Source: CAYRHJ01 sp964424105 (GTDB lineage: Bacteria > Planctomycetota > Phycisphaerae > UBA1845). From it: DNA of 51,941 nt. Position 1 is the first letter of the stretch. The number at the start of each line of letters is the position of its first letter. Positions 16,887 through 25,502 of the stretch are shown here, piece by piece. Below the pieces are notes generated by a model. It ran no database searches. It saw only the letters and a program-made list of their open reading frames with translations, and was not told the DNA's origin. The position numbers and the translations under genes were made by a program. Where the stretch lies: NCBI GenBank assembly GCA_964424105.1, contig CAYRHJ010000033.1, forward strand, positions 1 through 51,941, in the 5' to 3' direction.

Positions 16887-17062
16887 GATGATCGGCGTTC
16901 GGATGATTTAGAACACGCAAGCCAACTCCGGGCTCATCATCGCCACTGGGCCACGCGGCTCATCATCGGCTCCCCCACCTCCACAGGAGGTGGGCCACCC
17001 GCCACTCGCCAACTCCGGGCTCATTATCGCCAACCCACCCTTTGCTTCGCAGAGGATGGGCC
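16887..17062 (-). pseudogene. Two partial copies of a decayed gene tail, with a hairpin between
   Basis: 16887-16946 and 17009-17062 on the minus strand encode fragments matching the end of 17437-17526 (GGLAIMNPELAYVFEILRTPII). The first copy has a stop inside it. Between them is the CCCCCACCTCC/GGAGGTGGG hairpin at 16968-17000. Neither fragment has an upstream coding part. They look like remnants of repeated duplication of a gene end. I do not recognise the parent protein. Confidence 0.5.
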
Positions 17063-17071
17063 CCCACCCCT

Positions 17072-17126
17072 AGAGGTTGGACCATGGCGAGCGTACGTCC
17101 CGTTTCTGTCGGTGGATTAGCCCGAC
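17072..17126 (+). pseudogene. Duplicated 3' end of dinB
   Basis: 55 bp that match 14706-14760, the end of dinB plus its stop and 6 following bases, with three mismatches. It encodes the same WRAYVPFLSVD tail and TAG. No other part of dinB is nearby. The beta-helix gene lies between the two copies, in each case with a minus-strand gene end a few bases beyond. Confidence 0.75.
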
Positions 17127-17129
17127 CCG

Positions 17130-17360
17130 TTAATTTGCGGGCGTGGCTTCGATGGCCACCACGTGTAGGAGCGAGAGAGTTGCAACGCGTTCGGGTAAAT
17201 CTCCGTTGCCTCCGCCGTAGGCGATCACCAAGCCGTTCTTGATGAGGATGGCGTTTTCGGGATGGGCGACGACGTATTTCTCGCCACTGGAAGTCACCAC
17301 GCGAAAGGGCACGAACGGCCGGCGGACGAGATGATCGCGAAGCATGTCAATGGTCATCAT
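17130..17360 (-). CDS. Small conserved protein of an RPFxPFR family
   Basis: A 76-residue paralogue of the protein at 7002-7271: RRPFVPFRVVTSSGEKYVVAHPE, then a LLHVVAIE segment. The shared pattern RPFxPFR...G..Y.V.HPE...L.HVV.IE defines the family. Function unknown; it looks like a small beta-rich domain. The longest frame opens at a TTG at 17372, but two ATGs at 17360/17357 fit better. It stands alone among gene remnants. Confidence 0.65.
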   Translation of the reverse strand: MMTIDMLRDHLVRRPFVPFRVVTSSGEKYVVAHPENAILIKNGLVIAYGGGNGDLPERVATLSLLHVVAIEATPAN

Positions 17361-17436
17361 GGAATTGTACAAACCAGGGTAAATTCGTCGAGGTGAGTCA
17401 CAGCGTTTCTTGTCTAAACGACGGGTCCAATCACCC

Positions 17437-17645
17437 GATGATCGGCGTGCGGAGAATCTCGAACACGTAAGCCAACTCCGGGTTCATTATCGCCAACCCA
17501 CCCTTTGCTTCGCAAACGATGGGCCGCCCGACCACCCAACCCGTCAATTCGAGGGCGTTGCGGAACGTTCCGACCATTGCCGTGTCCCCGCTCACCGAGA
17601 CGGAAAATCCGAACCAGTCAACTGTCGCGGGATCGGCGGGACTTG
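17437..17645 (-). pseudogene. FG-GAP repeat remnant joined to an unrecognised gene tail
   Basis: The minus-strand frame contains DWFGFSVSVSGDTAMVGTF at about 17555-17640, a single FG-GAP-like unit close to DRFGVSVSVSGDTAVVGA in the gene at 36228. It continues into the GGLAIMNPELAYVFEILRTPIIG tail that also occurs at 16887 and 17009. No signal peptide or further repeats are present, so this is a fragment, not an intact gene. I see nothing else in 17373-17773. Confidence 0.5.
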
Positions 17646-17773
17646 TCTTGGCGCCGTTATGGAGCACGCACTGCCCCAAGGTGGGAATCGCCGGCACGAG
17701 CAGAGCACTGCTCCATCGGAGTACAACCCTCGTCGATCAGGACCTCAACACGACCATGCTCTTTTCCCGTGCG

Positions 17774-18187
17774 TCAGGGCGGATCGGTCCGCAGGAGGGC
17801 GCGAAAGCCGGCTTGTTCAAAGTGATGATCACTGGTCAACGCTTCGGCGCCCCCCTCTTTCTGCATGACGACGAACGAGATGCAGTCCGTCAGGCTCCAG
17901 CGCTTGTCCTGGTGGCGCGTAAACCACTCCAACCCATCGTCGAGCAGCGCCGTCGTGGCTGGTACGATGCGCATGACCGGGCGGCGGCGCAACACGGCCA
18001 CGGAGGACGCCGCCGCAAGACGCAAGAGCGGCGCGGAGAGCGCGTCCATGACCTCAACGAGTACGTAGTCGGTTGTCAGTAGCGACCCCTTCATCGCCGT
18101 CTGCCATACCGTAGCGCGCTGATGAAGTGCGTCGCCCTTCCGGAGCAGAGCGATCAAAAAGGACGCATCCACAAAGGTCGTAATCAC
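17774..18187 (-). CDS. PIN-domain ribonuclease toxin (VapC-like)
   Basis: A 137-residue PIN domain. The acidic catalytic residues are visible: D7 in TFVDASFLI, E45 in YVLVEVMDAL, D101 in SLTDCISF, and D120 in TSDHHFEQAGF. PIN toxins cut RNA, usually tRNA or rRNA, in a Mg-dependent reaction. The GTG start overlaps the TGA of the small upstream gene by 4 nt, the classical antitoxin-toxin order. The complete acidic set suggests an intact toxin. Confidence 0.9.
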   Translation of the reverse strand: MITTFVDASFLIALLRKGDALHQRATVWQTAMKGSLLTTDYVLVEVMDALSAPLLRLAAASSVAVLRRRPVMRIVPATTALLDDGLEWFTRHQDKRWSLTDCISFVVMQKEGGAEALTSDHHFEQAGFRALLRTDPP

Positions 18188-18405
18188 TTACGGGGGGTCC
18201 CCTTGACGTAATGCTCGTGCTGCTCCGCGTAGTCCGTTGGCAAATCGTCCGACGCGACCGCAAACTGGGCGATCTCCGCGAGCACGCTACGTGCGTCGCC
18301 TTCGTCGAATACAACGCGCACGGGAGTGTCTGGTCGGATGCTGCCCGGCACCGGCTCGTCCAGCACCACGCGCTGGCCGTCATAGTGTCCGTTGATGATC
18401 GTCAT
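18184..18405 (-). CDS. Antitoxin, AF2212/DUF104-like
   Basis: A 73-residue protein with MTIINGHYDGQRVVLDEPVPGSIRPDTPVRVVF at the N terminus, the short beta-hairpin pattern (INGxYDGxxVVLDEPVP) common in antitoxins of PIN-type toxins, and an acidic C-terminal part (DDLPTDYAEQHEHYVKG) that would wrap the toxin. The ATG at 18405 has a clear GGAGAAG site. It is coupled by overlap to the PIN toxin. Such pairs usually repress their own promoter, though I see no clear operator. Confidence 0.82.
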   Translation of the reverse strand: MTIINGHYDGQRVVLDEPVPGSIRPDTPVRVVFDEGDARSVLAEIAQFAVASDDLPTDYAEQHEHYVKGTPRK

Positions 18406-18540
18406 ACGCTGCTTCTCCAATCGACTGCATGCTACGGGCCGTGAACGCATGGGCCATGTTAGCCGCAAGGGAATCATATCCTTCGGGAGTCAGCAACGCA
18501 ACGGAAATGTGCGGTCGTTTGCGTGCCCGTCTTCGTACGT

Positions 18541-18720
18541 ACCTGCTACTCGGAGCATGAACCATTGAACATCCAGCAACGGGCCACGCCCGCTTGCGCG
18601 CTGGATTCCGGCATGCGCCGGAATGACGTATGCGACGATCGCTGGAATTATGAATCCGACGTATGCGGCGTTCGCCGGAATGACGTATGCGACGTATGCG
18701 GCGTTCGCCGGAATGACGAT
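18541..18720. repeat. Mosaic repeat with three CCGG palindromes
   Basis: 18541-18638 is related to 4509-4603 (GAGCATGAACCATTGAA, then CTGGATTCCGGC...GCCGGAATGACG). Two more palindromes (GCGTTCGCCGGAATGACG) follow at about 18667-18686 and 18698-18718, spaced by GTATGCGAC repeats. The remainder of 18406-18882 shows no gene. Confidence 0.65.
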
Positions 18721-18882
18721 GTTCACTATTTGCTGCTCTCCTTTGCTGCTCTCCGTAATAGGAGGTGAATTCCCGCTCCCTGACCTGTCTGCGTGCGTAC
18801 ACGCACAGGCAGGCGCTCCCGGCTCGTATACCGCGATACTGCACGAAAGCGCTCGCAGGTTTGGTTGCGCCGACGCACTACA

Positions 18883-20211
18883 TTAGCGGGTTGTGGCGGT
18901 TCGATAGTTCCCCGCGTGGCAGCCGGCGAACACGCTCTCGAACAGCGTGGTGAACTCGCTGGGTGTGATGGGATCGAGTATCACGTCGTGGGCATACAGG
19001 TCTGACAGGTCCTCGCCCTGAAAGGATTGAATCTTGAGGTCGGGGCATTCTTCGAGCTTGATCGGGCCGACTAATTGCGACCGCATCAGGTGCCGCCCCT
19101 GCTGATCAAAGGCGATAACCACCACGGGGAGAAACGGGCTGACCCTGCCGTACTTGACGACGACCGCTTGTTGCCCGGTGCTCAGTTTGAGTTTGGCGCC
19201 GATGGGATAGGGCTGAATCAATGAGGCGAACAGTTTCAGGAGAACGGGATCGTAAAAGCGTTTGAACGGTCCCCAGCTCATCTCCCACAAAGCTCGGACG
19301 GGCGACATCGCCTCTCGGTAAAGACGGGACGAAGTTGCGGCTGCGAATGCGTCCGCGATTCGCAATATGCGCGAAAAGATATGAATCTGATCCGCGCACA
19401 GGCCATAGGGATAGCCGCTTCCGTCAAAGTTTTCATGGTGGGTTTCGATGACCAATCGCACGATCTCGTCGGTGTCCTTCGGCAAGGCCATCGCACTGAC
19501 AATCGTGTGGTTGCGAATTTGAGAAATCTGGTCTTCGGTCAACGGCGCCTCTTGTTGAAACAGGTCCTTGATGGGCCACATGCCCAGGTCCATGAACAAA
19601 GCAGCCAGCGCCAGTGACGTCAGGTTCAGTTCCGGGGGCTTGGTCGCACCGTACGGCAGGGGCGTTTTCTTGCGAGCCAGCGAAACCTTTTTGCGGACGG
19701 CGTTGCCCATGATCAGGCTGAGGTAGAACACGTGGGCGGCGTGGCACACCAGATAATGCTGGTCTTTGCCGGGTTGTTGAACGAGCGACATCGCCATCAC
19801 CGGGTTTTGCTGCAAGTAATGCAGCACGCCGGAGATGGCGCTTTGAACTCCGCGGCAGTCGATCGCACCGATGGTCAGCCGTGATGCAAATGTGTCCTGC
19901 ACGTCGGCGAGAAGTTCGACGAGTTTGGTTTGCGTCTCCTGCGCGACTTCCTGGTCTCGACCGGAGTCGTCAAAGCTCACCAGCTCGTCGAGAACCGGGT
20001 CTTCCACGAGCACTGAAATCCCGGCACAGTGCTTGCTGAGGTAGTCCACGTCCGCCGAATTGAGGGCTGCGCCGGCTGGTAAAACCAGGTTGCCGTGATG
20101 GTGAACCGGCTGATGCAAACGCATACCAGCCGTCAACTCGCTGACACAGGTCAAGACCGGCATGGGTACAATGACTCCCAGACAACCTGAAGAGGGTGCT
20201 CCTAGCTGCAT
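18883..20211 (-). CDS. HD-GYP-related protein with degenerate HD motif
   Basis: A 442-residue soluble protein. Residues about 20-75 form a small N-terminal domain (VLTCVSELTAGMRLHQPVH, VLPAGAALNSADVDYL) often placed before HD-GYP domains. The C-terminal half keeps the GYP region HHENFDGSGYPYGL (about 258-271) and RILRIADAFAAATSSRLYREA. The metal-binding HDIGK is replaced by MDLGM at about 207-211. HD-GYP enzymes hydrolyse cyclic di-GMP; loss of this His and Lys suggests reduced or no activity and perhaps a binding role. The ATG at 20211 is used; a TTG at 20232 is possible. It is divergent from the TPR genes. Confidence 0.87.
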   Translation of the reverse strand: MQLGAPSSGCLGVIVPMPVLTCVSELTAGMRLHQPVHHHGNLVLPAGAALNSADVDYLSKHCAGISVLVEDPVLDELVSFDDSGRDQEVAQETQTKLVELLADVQDTFASRLTIGAIDCRGVQSAISGVLHYLQQNPVMAMSLVQQPGKDQHYLVCHAAHVFYLSLIMGNAVRKKVSLARKKTPLPYGATKPPELNLTSLALAALFMDLGMWPIKDLFQQEAPLTEDQISQIRNHTIVSAMALPKDTDEIVRLVIETHHENFDGSGYPYGLCADQIHIFSRILRIADAFAAATSSRLYREAMSPVRALWEMSWGPFKRFYDPVLLKLFASLIQPYPIGAKLKLSTGQQAVVVKYGRVSPFLPVVVIAFDQQGRHLMRSQLVGPIKLEECPDLKIQSFQGEDLSDLYAHDVILDPITPSEFTTLFESVFAGCHAGNYRTATTR

Positions 20212-20444
20212 ATCGGGACGGAAATCGTTCAAATGCAGTGGATGTTGATGGAAAATTCCGGGCTTGCTGACATTTCCACGGTCGACGCCGCAGGTGTCAT
20301 CACTAGTCCGATAAATCCGGCACGAATCTTTCAGCGATGATTGAAGGAGGAGATCGTTCTGAAACGGGCATTGAACGAGGAAGCTGATAGAATTACTCGT
20401 TAACGCCGTCGGGTTTCAAGGGAACGAATCGAACCGAAGGCCTG

Positions 20445-21962
20445 TTGAAATCGGAAGGTGAGCAGTTGGCTTCGCGAACGTCAGCAAGAAAAATAAAGTC
20501 AAAACGTAACACGTCGGTACCGGAAACGAGGTCGCGTAATCCATCGCGTGCCGTTTCTTCAAGAACCGTTCGAATCGTGGTGGTGGTGGGGTTGGTTGGT
20601 GTGTTGGCTGCGGGCGGATCGGTGGCCTGGTGGCGGTGGGATTCGGTGGCTGATCCCGTATTGCCCGAGAGCTTGGAAAGCCTGGAACGATCGCTTGTGC
20701 AGATGATCAACGAACACGTGGCCAAGGTTCGTCAAGCCCCACGCAGCGCGTCTGCACGTGGTCAATTGGCACTGGTCTACGAGGCCAACGAGATGTGGCC
20801 CGAGGCGTATGCATCGTTTGATGATGCGGCGCGATTGGATTCATCGACTCCGTTGTGGAGTCATCACGCGGCGGTGGCACAATATCATTATGGGCAAACG
20901 GACGATGCGATCCGACGTTGGGAGCGGCTGGTCCGTAAACATCCCGGATTCGCACCGTCCCTTCACCGATTGGGGTATGCACTGCTGGCGCAGGGTCGGC
21001 CGGACGAGGCTGAAACTTGGTTTCGAAAATGTCATGCCGTGACGGGTGATGCACCAGAAGTGCTTGCGGGGTTGGCGGAAACGTATTTGCAGCGGGGTCA
21101 GCCGGAGGTCGCCCGTGGACTGTTAGAGCGCGGTGCGCAAATTGATTCGAATTACAAGACGATTCATTATTTGTTGGGTCTGTGCTATCGAGACTTGGGG
21201 AGGATGGGCGAGGCGGACCGAGAGCTGAACCTGGGCTTGAACGCACAGGTTCGGTATCTGTCCGACGAGGCGTCAGATCAGATTCCGCAGTACGCATGCG
21301 GCATTTCCAGGCAATTGTCGTTGGCTGCGGCGATGCGTTACGGTGGGCGGGCCGATCAAGCCGTAGTCTTGTTGAAACGTGCGTTGACGGATTATCCGGA
21401 TGAACCGGGGGTGATGTACGGATTGGCGGATGCGTATCAGGCGATGGGTCAGCTCGACGCCGCGTTCACGATGCTGAAGCGAGCGGAAGGGGTCGGGAAG
21501 AACTCGCATATTACGTCGCTTAAGTTAGCCGGCTTGATGATGGCGCAATCGCGGTTTGATGACTCATTGGAGTACGCGGACCGTGCGATTCAGCAGGCGC
21601 CTGCGTTGGGCGAGGCGTACGTGGCGCGAGCGCGGGCATTGATGGAGCTTCGACGTCTGGAAGAAGCTCGTGAATCGCTAGTGACGTCGTTGCGTTACGA
21701 TACTCGAAATCCTGATGTCTACGCGACATTGGGATATATTTGCATGCAACTACAGGATTACGTCCGTGCGGAAGAACATCTTCAAATCGCCGCGCGTCGG
21801 AATCCCAACTCCATCTGGAATCACCTTAATTTATGCACCGTCGGTTTGCAGCTTGGTCATTACGACACGGCGGAGGGCGCCTTGCGGGACGTACAGCGAT
21901 TGGCCCCCAATGATCCATCCGTTCAATTGCTTGAGGCCCGGTTACGCAAGCTGCGACGGTAA
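20445..21962 (+). CDS. Membrane-anchored TPR protein
   Basis: A 505-residue protein. A basic N terminus is followed by one membrane helix (about 44-65, IVVVVGLVGVLAAGGSVAWW), then about ten TPR-like helical pairs (for example FAPSLHRLGYALLAQGRPDEAETWFRKC) to the end, probably outside the cytoplasm. TPRs act as protein-binding scaffolds. No ATG is near the start: TTG at 20445 gives the longest frame, while a TTG at 20466 has a strong GGAAGGTGA site. The following gene is a paralogue, with shared features such as VRQAPR.A, YEAN.LWPEA and RYLSDEA. A CRTAC1-like propeller gene follows, a frequent planctomycete pairing. Confidence 0.87.
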   Translation: MKSEGEQLASRTSARKIKSKRNTSVPETRSRNPSRAVSSRTVRIVVVVGLVGVLAAGGSVAWWRWDSVADPVLPESLESLERSLVQMINEHVAKVRQAPRSASARGQLALVYEANEMWPEAYASFDDAARLDSSTPLWSHHAAVAQYHYGQTDDAIRRWERLVRKHPGFAPSLHRLGYALLAQGRPDEAETWFRKCHAVTGDAPEVLAGLAETYLQRGQPEVARGLLERGAQIDSNYKTIHYLLGLCYRDLGRMGEADRELNLGLNAQVRYLSDEASDQIPQYACGISRQLSLAAAMRYGGRADQAVVLLKRALTDYPDEPGVMYGLADAYQAMGQLDAAFTMLKRAEGVGKNSHITSLKLAGLMMAQSRFDDSLEYADRAIQQAPALGEAYVARARALMELRRLEEARESLVTSLRYDTRNPDVYATLGYICMQLQDYVRAEEHLQIAARRNPNSIWNHLNLCTVGLQLGHYDTAEGALRDVQRLAPNDPSVQLLEARLRKLRR

Positions 21963-22153
21963 GACAGATTGAGTATTTCGTTTGCTACGGCCGGTTGGCA
22001 GGGTCCGGAAAGAACTGATTCGAAGGCCTGGCAATGACGGATTTCAACGCGAATTGACTGTGCTGGTCGGGAGGGCGGAATTCGGAAGATTTGGAACGTG
22101 ACATTATCCGCGGCCTTGTGTTATCATGGTCCGGTGGTCAATTCGCGTGTTTC

Positions 22154-23704
22154 ATGATTTTGTCCGAAAGGCAGTGCCCGGCTTCACTTCTCCGGCATGG
22201 CCAAGGGCGACGACAGGTGAGCCGAAAGCGGCGTAGAAAATCGCAATCTTCGAAGGTGGGGCGGGACGCGGACATCCGTAACGTCACGAGCGGGCTCGGG
22301 GTGGGTGGTGCGCGCACGTGGAAGTTAGTACTTCTTGCCTGTGTCGCCGTGGCGATGGTGTTGGCCGGTCGTTGGGCTTGGAGATTTTTGTCCCCAGCCC
22401 ATGCTCCTGTGGTCTTCGAGCGGATGGAAACGCTGGACCCGGCGTTGACTGACTTGATCGTTGAACATGTCGCACTCGTTCGTCAGGCTCCCCGAGACGC
22501 CTCGCGTCACGCAACCTTGGGGATCATTTATGAGGCGAACGAGTTGTGGCCCGAGGCCCGACAGGCGTTTGACATTGCGTTTCAGCTTGATCGCGGTGAA
22601 CCGTTGTGGGCCTATCACGCGGCGCTGGCTCGATGGAACTGTGGCGACATTGAAGACGCCGTGCATCGTCTGGAGCGCTTGGCGCGAACCCATGACACAT
22701 TCGCACCGGCCATTCATCGCCTGGGGTGTGCGTTGCTGGAACAAGGTCGCCTGGCGGCTGCGGAAAAACATTTTCGGCGATGCATGAGCTTGGTGGGCGA
22801 AGCGCCGGAAGTGTTGGCGGGTATCGCCGCCGTCAAGATTTATCAAGACGCGCCGGGTGAAGCGGCTCGATTGCTCGAACGCGCAGTGTCGGTCGATCCC
22901 CATTACAAACTGCTCCACTATCAGCTCGGTCTGGCCTATCGGAGCCTTGGCAGGCTCGCGGACGCAGAACTGGAATTGGCCATGGGACTGGGTGCGTCCC
23001 TGCGGTACTTGAGCGATGAAGCGACGATTCGATCGTCCCAATACGTGCGGGGTGCGTCGGCGTCGTTGGCACAGGCGATTGCGTATGGTGAAATGGGCCA
23101 GCACGCAGCAGCGATCAAACTGTTGGAGCGGGCGTGCAAAGGCAACCCTGCTGACTTGGGTTTGATGATGGGTCTATCCGAAGCGTATCGGCGGACGGGA
23201 CAATATGACCGGTCATTGTCATTACTTGGGAAAGCCGAACGCATAGGAAGGAATCTTCATCAAGTTTACACCAATACTGCGGGGTTGTTGACAACCGTGG
23301 GCCGCCACCAGGAGGCGCTCGACTATACCGGGCGTGCCATAGAGTTGGCCCCTGCGGTATTCGAATCCCATATGACCCGCGCGCATGTTTTGGTCCAACT
23401 GGAACGATTGGCCGACGCCGAAGCGTCACTCCGCGATGCGTTGCGTTGCAAACCCCGAAGCGCGGAAGCATATGCCATGCTGGGTCAGGTCAACGTAGCC
23501 CAGGGTCGACTGCACAACGCACAGGAGCAGTTCAGGCGGGCTGTGCACATCAACCCCGCATTGCTGTGGGCCCATATGGGCTTGTACGCCGTGAGCATGC
23601 AAGTGGGCGATCGGGAGGACGCAGCCGCCGCCCTGGCCTTGGCGGAAAGACTCGCCCCGAATCACCCGCAGGTCGTCGCCATGCGGGCGCAATGGCGAGA
23701 ATGA
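22154..23704 (+). CDS. Membrane-anchored TPR protein, paralogue of the upstream gene
   Basis: About 516 residues with the same plan as its neighbour: basic N terminus, one membrane helix (LVLLACVAVAMVLAGRWAW) and about ten TPR-like units. Conserved blocks include HVALVRQAPRDAS, YEANELWPEAR and LRYLSDEAT, showing tandem duplication. Starts possible in this frame are TTG 22091, ATG 22154 and GTG 22217; the last would match the paralogue best in the length before the helix. It ends 1 nt before the longest frame of the CRTAC1-like gene, so the two are likely cotranscribed. Confidence 0.85.
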   Translation: MILSERQCPASLLRHGQGRRQVSRKRRRKSQSSKVGRDADIRNVTSGLGVGGARTWKLVLLACVAVAMVLAGRWAWRFLSPAHAPVVFERMETLDPALTDLIVEHVALVRQAPRDASRHATLGIIYEANELWPEARQAFDIAFQLDRGEPLWAYHAALARWNCGDIEDAVHRLERLARTHDTFAPAIHRLGCALLEQGRLAAAEKHFRRCMSLVGEAPEVLAGIAAVKIYQDAPGEAARLLERAVSVDPHYKLLHYQLGLAYRSLGRLADAELELAMGLGASLRYLSDEATIRSSQYVRGASASLAQAIAYGEMGQHAAAIKLLERACKGNPADLGLMMGLSEAYRRTGQYDRSLSLLGKAERIGRNLHQVYTNTAGLLTTVGRHQEALDYTGRAIELAPAVFESHMTRAHVLVQLERLADAEASLRDALRCKPRSAEAYAMLGQVNVAQGRLHNAQEQFRRAVHINPALLWAHMGLYAVSMQVGDREDAAAALALAERLAPNHPQVVAMRAQWRE

Positions 23705-23723
23705 CTTGGTGTTAAGCCTTTCC

Positions 23724-25472
23724 ATGTTTCATTGGCGGATCCATTCAAGTTTGTGCCGAAGGGCTTCAGTTTCGCCGCTGGTTTTTGTCGTTATCGTTGC
23801 CGTGATCTTGGCCATCACCGGGACTGCGTTTTGGCTATCGGCCAATCGGCGGAATTCCATTACGCATGGTACGCCGTCGAGTGGCCCACCCTGGTTTCAG
23901 GAGGTTTCGGACAAGTCGGGATTGGATTTCAAGCACGTGTCCGCGCCGGAGCGACGCTTGTGGTTTCCCGAGATCATGACCGGGGGTGTGTGTCTACTGG
24001 ATTTCGATGGTGATGGGCATTTGGATGTCTATTTCGTGCAGGCCGGCGACCTTGACCCGAACACGCGCGGAACCGCGGGCAATCAACTGTATCGGAACGA
24101 GGGGAACGGTACGTTCGTAGACGTGACGTTGAGCAGCGGGACCGGCGACACCGGATACGGAGTGGGATGCGCGGTGGGGGATTATGACGCGGACGGCGAC
24201 GCGGACCTGTACGTCACCAACGTGGGAGCGAACGTGCTCTATCGCAACAACGGAGATGGGACGTTCGACGATGTCACCGAGACGGCGGGTGTGGGTGACG
24301 TTGGCTGGGGGTCCAGCGCGACGTTCGTGGATTATGATCAGGACGGTTTCGAAGACCTGTTTGTGGTGAACTACATCCATTGGTCCACTAAGTTGGATTT
24401 GGAGTGTGTCAACGCCAAGGGGCTGCGCGTCTATTGTTCGCCCAATAGTTTCCATTCGCCGGCTGCGGACGTGCTCTATCATAACTTGGGCGACGGCAGT
24501 TTCGCGGATGTGACCGACGAATCCGGTATTCGGCAGAATTTCGGTAATGGATTGGGCGTGGTTTGCGCGGATTTCAACGGTGATCATCGAGTCGATATTT
24601 ACGTTGCCAACGACGGCATGCCCAATCAGCTTTGGATGAACGGGGGCGACGGGACCTATCGTGACGAGTCTTTGATGGCTGGCTGCGCGGTGAATATTCA
24701 GGGTCAACCGGAAGCGGGAATGGGCGTGGCTGCGGTGGACATCGACAACGACGGGGATGAAGACCTGTTCTTGACCCATTTGAACGGGGAATCGAATACG
24801 TTCTATATCAACGAGAAAGGTTGGTTTCGCGACACAAGTGCCGTCATGGGTCTGGTGGCGCCGAGTCTGGCCATGACGGGGTTTGGAGTGGGCTTTCATG
24901 ATTTCGATCATGATGGAAGGCAGGATATCTACGTTTCCAACGGCAGGGTGACCGAATTCGACCCGGTGATCGATCGGAACGACGTTTATGCCGAGCCGAA
25001 TCAACTGTTCACGACTGGGGATGACAAGATGGTTTTTCGCGAGGTCTTTCCGCGAGGTGGAACGGCGGATTTGCTGGTCCACAACAGTCGGGCTGCGGCG
25101 TTCGGTGATCTGGACAACGACGGGGACATGGACATCGTGGTGGTCAACGTGGACGCATCCGCTTATCTGCTCGAAAACTTGGCTGGATCGCGAGGTCGAT
25201 GGATCATGTTCGATGTGCGTGACCGGCGGGGCGGTGTGGCGTTGCATGCCGTGGTGGGCATCGAAGCGGCGGGTCGAACTCAATATCGCACGGTCCGCCG
25301 CGGGTACAGCTATTGTGCCAGCAGTGATTCACGGGTTCATTTCGGATTGGGTCAAGCGGAAGGTGTCGACAACGCGACCGTGACATGGTCTGACGGGTCA
25401 CGCGAATCGTTCGGACCGTTCGACGCGAAACGGCATGTCAAATTGGTGCAGGGAGAGGGAAAGTCGAACTGA
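23724..25472 (+). CDS. CRTAC1-like propeller protein with ASPIC/UnbV domain
   Basis: A 582-residue protein anchored by an N-terminal membrane helix (about residues 18-40), hence envelope-located. The body has seven calcium-loop/FG-GAP motifs, such as DFDGDGHLDVYFV, DYDADGDADLYVT, DIDNDGDEDLFLT and DLDNDGDMDIVVV, fitting a seven-bladed integrin-like propeller. The C terminus (RRGYSYCASSDSRVHFGLGQA, then VTWSDGSRE) is an ASPIC/UnbV domain. Function in bacteria is unknown; adhesion or surface binding is likely. The ATG at 23724 is chosen; TTG 23706 is an alternative. It follows two TPR genes closely and may bind them. Confidence 0.9.
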   Translation: MFHWRIHSSLCRRASVSPLVFVVIVAVILAITGTAFWLSANRRNSITHGTPSSGPPWFQEVSDKSGLDFKHVSAPERRLWFPEIMTGGVCLLDFDGDGHLDVYFVQAGDLDPNTRGTAGNQLYRNEGNGTFVDVTLSSGTGDTGYGVGCAVGDYDADGDADLYVTNVGANVLYRNNGDGTFDDVTETAGVGDVGWGSSATFVDYDQDGFEDLFVVNYIHWSTKLDLECVNAKGLRVYCSPNSFHSPAADVLYHNLGDGSFADVTDESGIRQNFGNGLGVVCADFNGDHRVDIYVANDGMPNQLWMNGGDGTYRDESLMAGCAVNIQGQPEAGMGVAAVDIDNDGDEDLFLTHLNGESNTFYINEKGWFRDTSAVMGLVAPSLAMTGFGVGFHDFDHDGRQDIYVSNGRVTEFDPVIDRNDVYAEPNQLFTTGDDKMVFREVFPRGGTADLLVHNSRAAAFGDLDNDGDMDIVVVNVDASAYLLENLAGSRGRWIMFDVRDRRGGVALHAVVGIEAAGRTQYRTVRRGYSYCASSDSRVHFGLGQAEGVDNATVTWSDGSRESFGPFDAKRHVKLVQGEGKSN

Positions 25473-25502
25473 CGCAACGGTGAAACGGCGGACTCCACTT
25501 CC

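Noticed and set aside
17431..17697. An 88-codon minus-strand frame as an intact gene
   Set aside because: It joins one FG-GAP unit to a tail repeated twice more nearby, with no signal peptide or second repeat. It is recorded as a remnant.
23068..23088. TGGCACAGGCGATTGCG as a second sigma-54 promoter
   Set aside because: The GG-GC spacing is 11 rather than 10, and it lies inside a TPR coding sequence with no gene start nearby.
23994..25283. A 429-codon minus-strand open frame
   Set aside because: It is antisense to the CRTAC1-like gene, whose Asp/Gly-rich codons give a long open complement (Val/Ile/His-rich).
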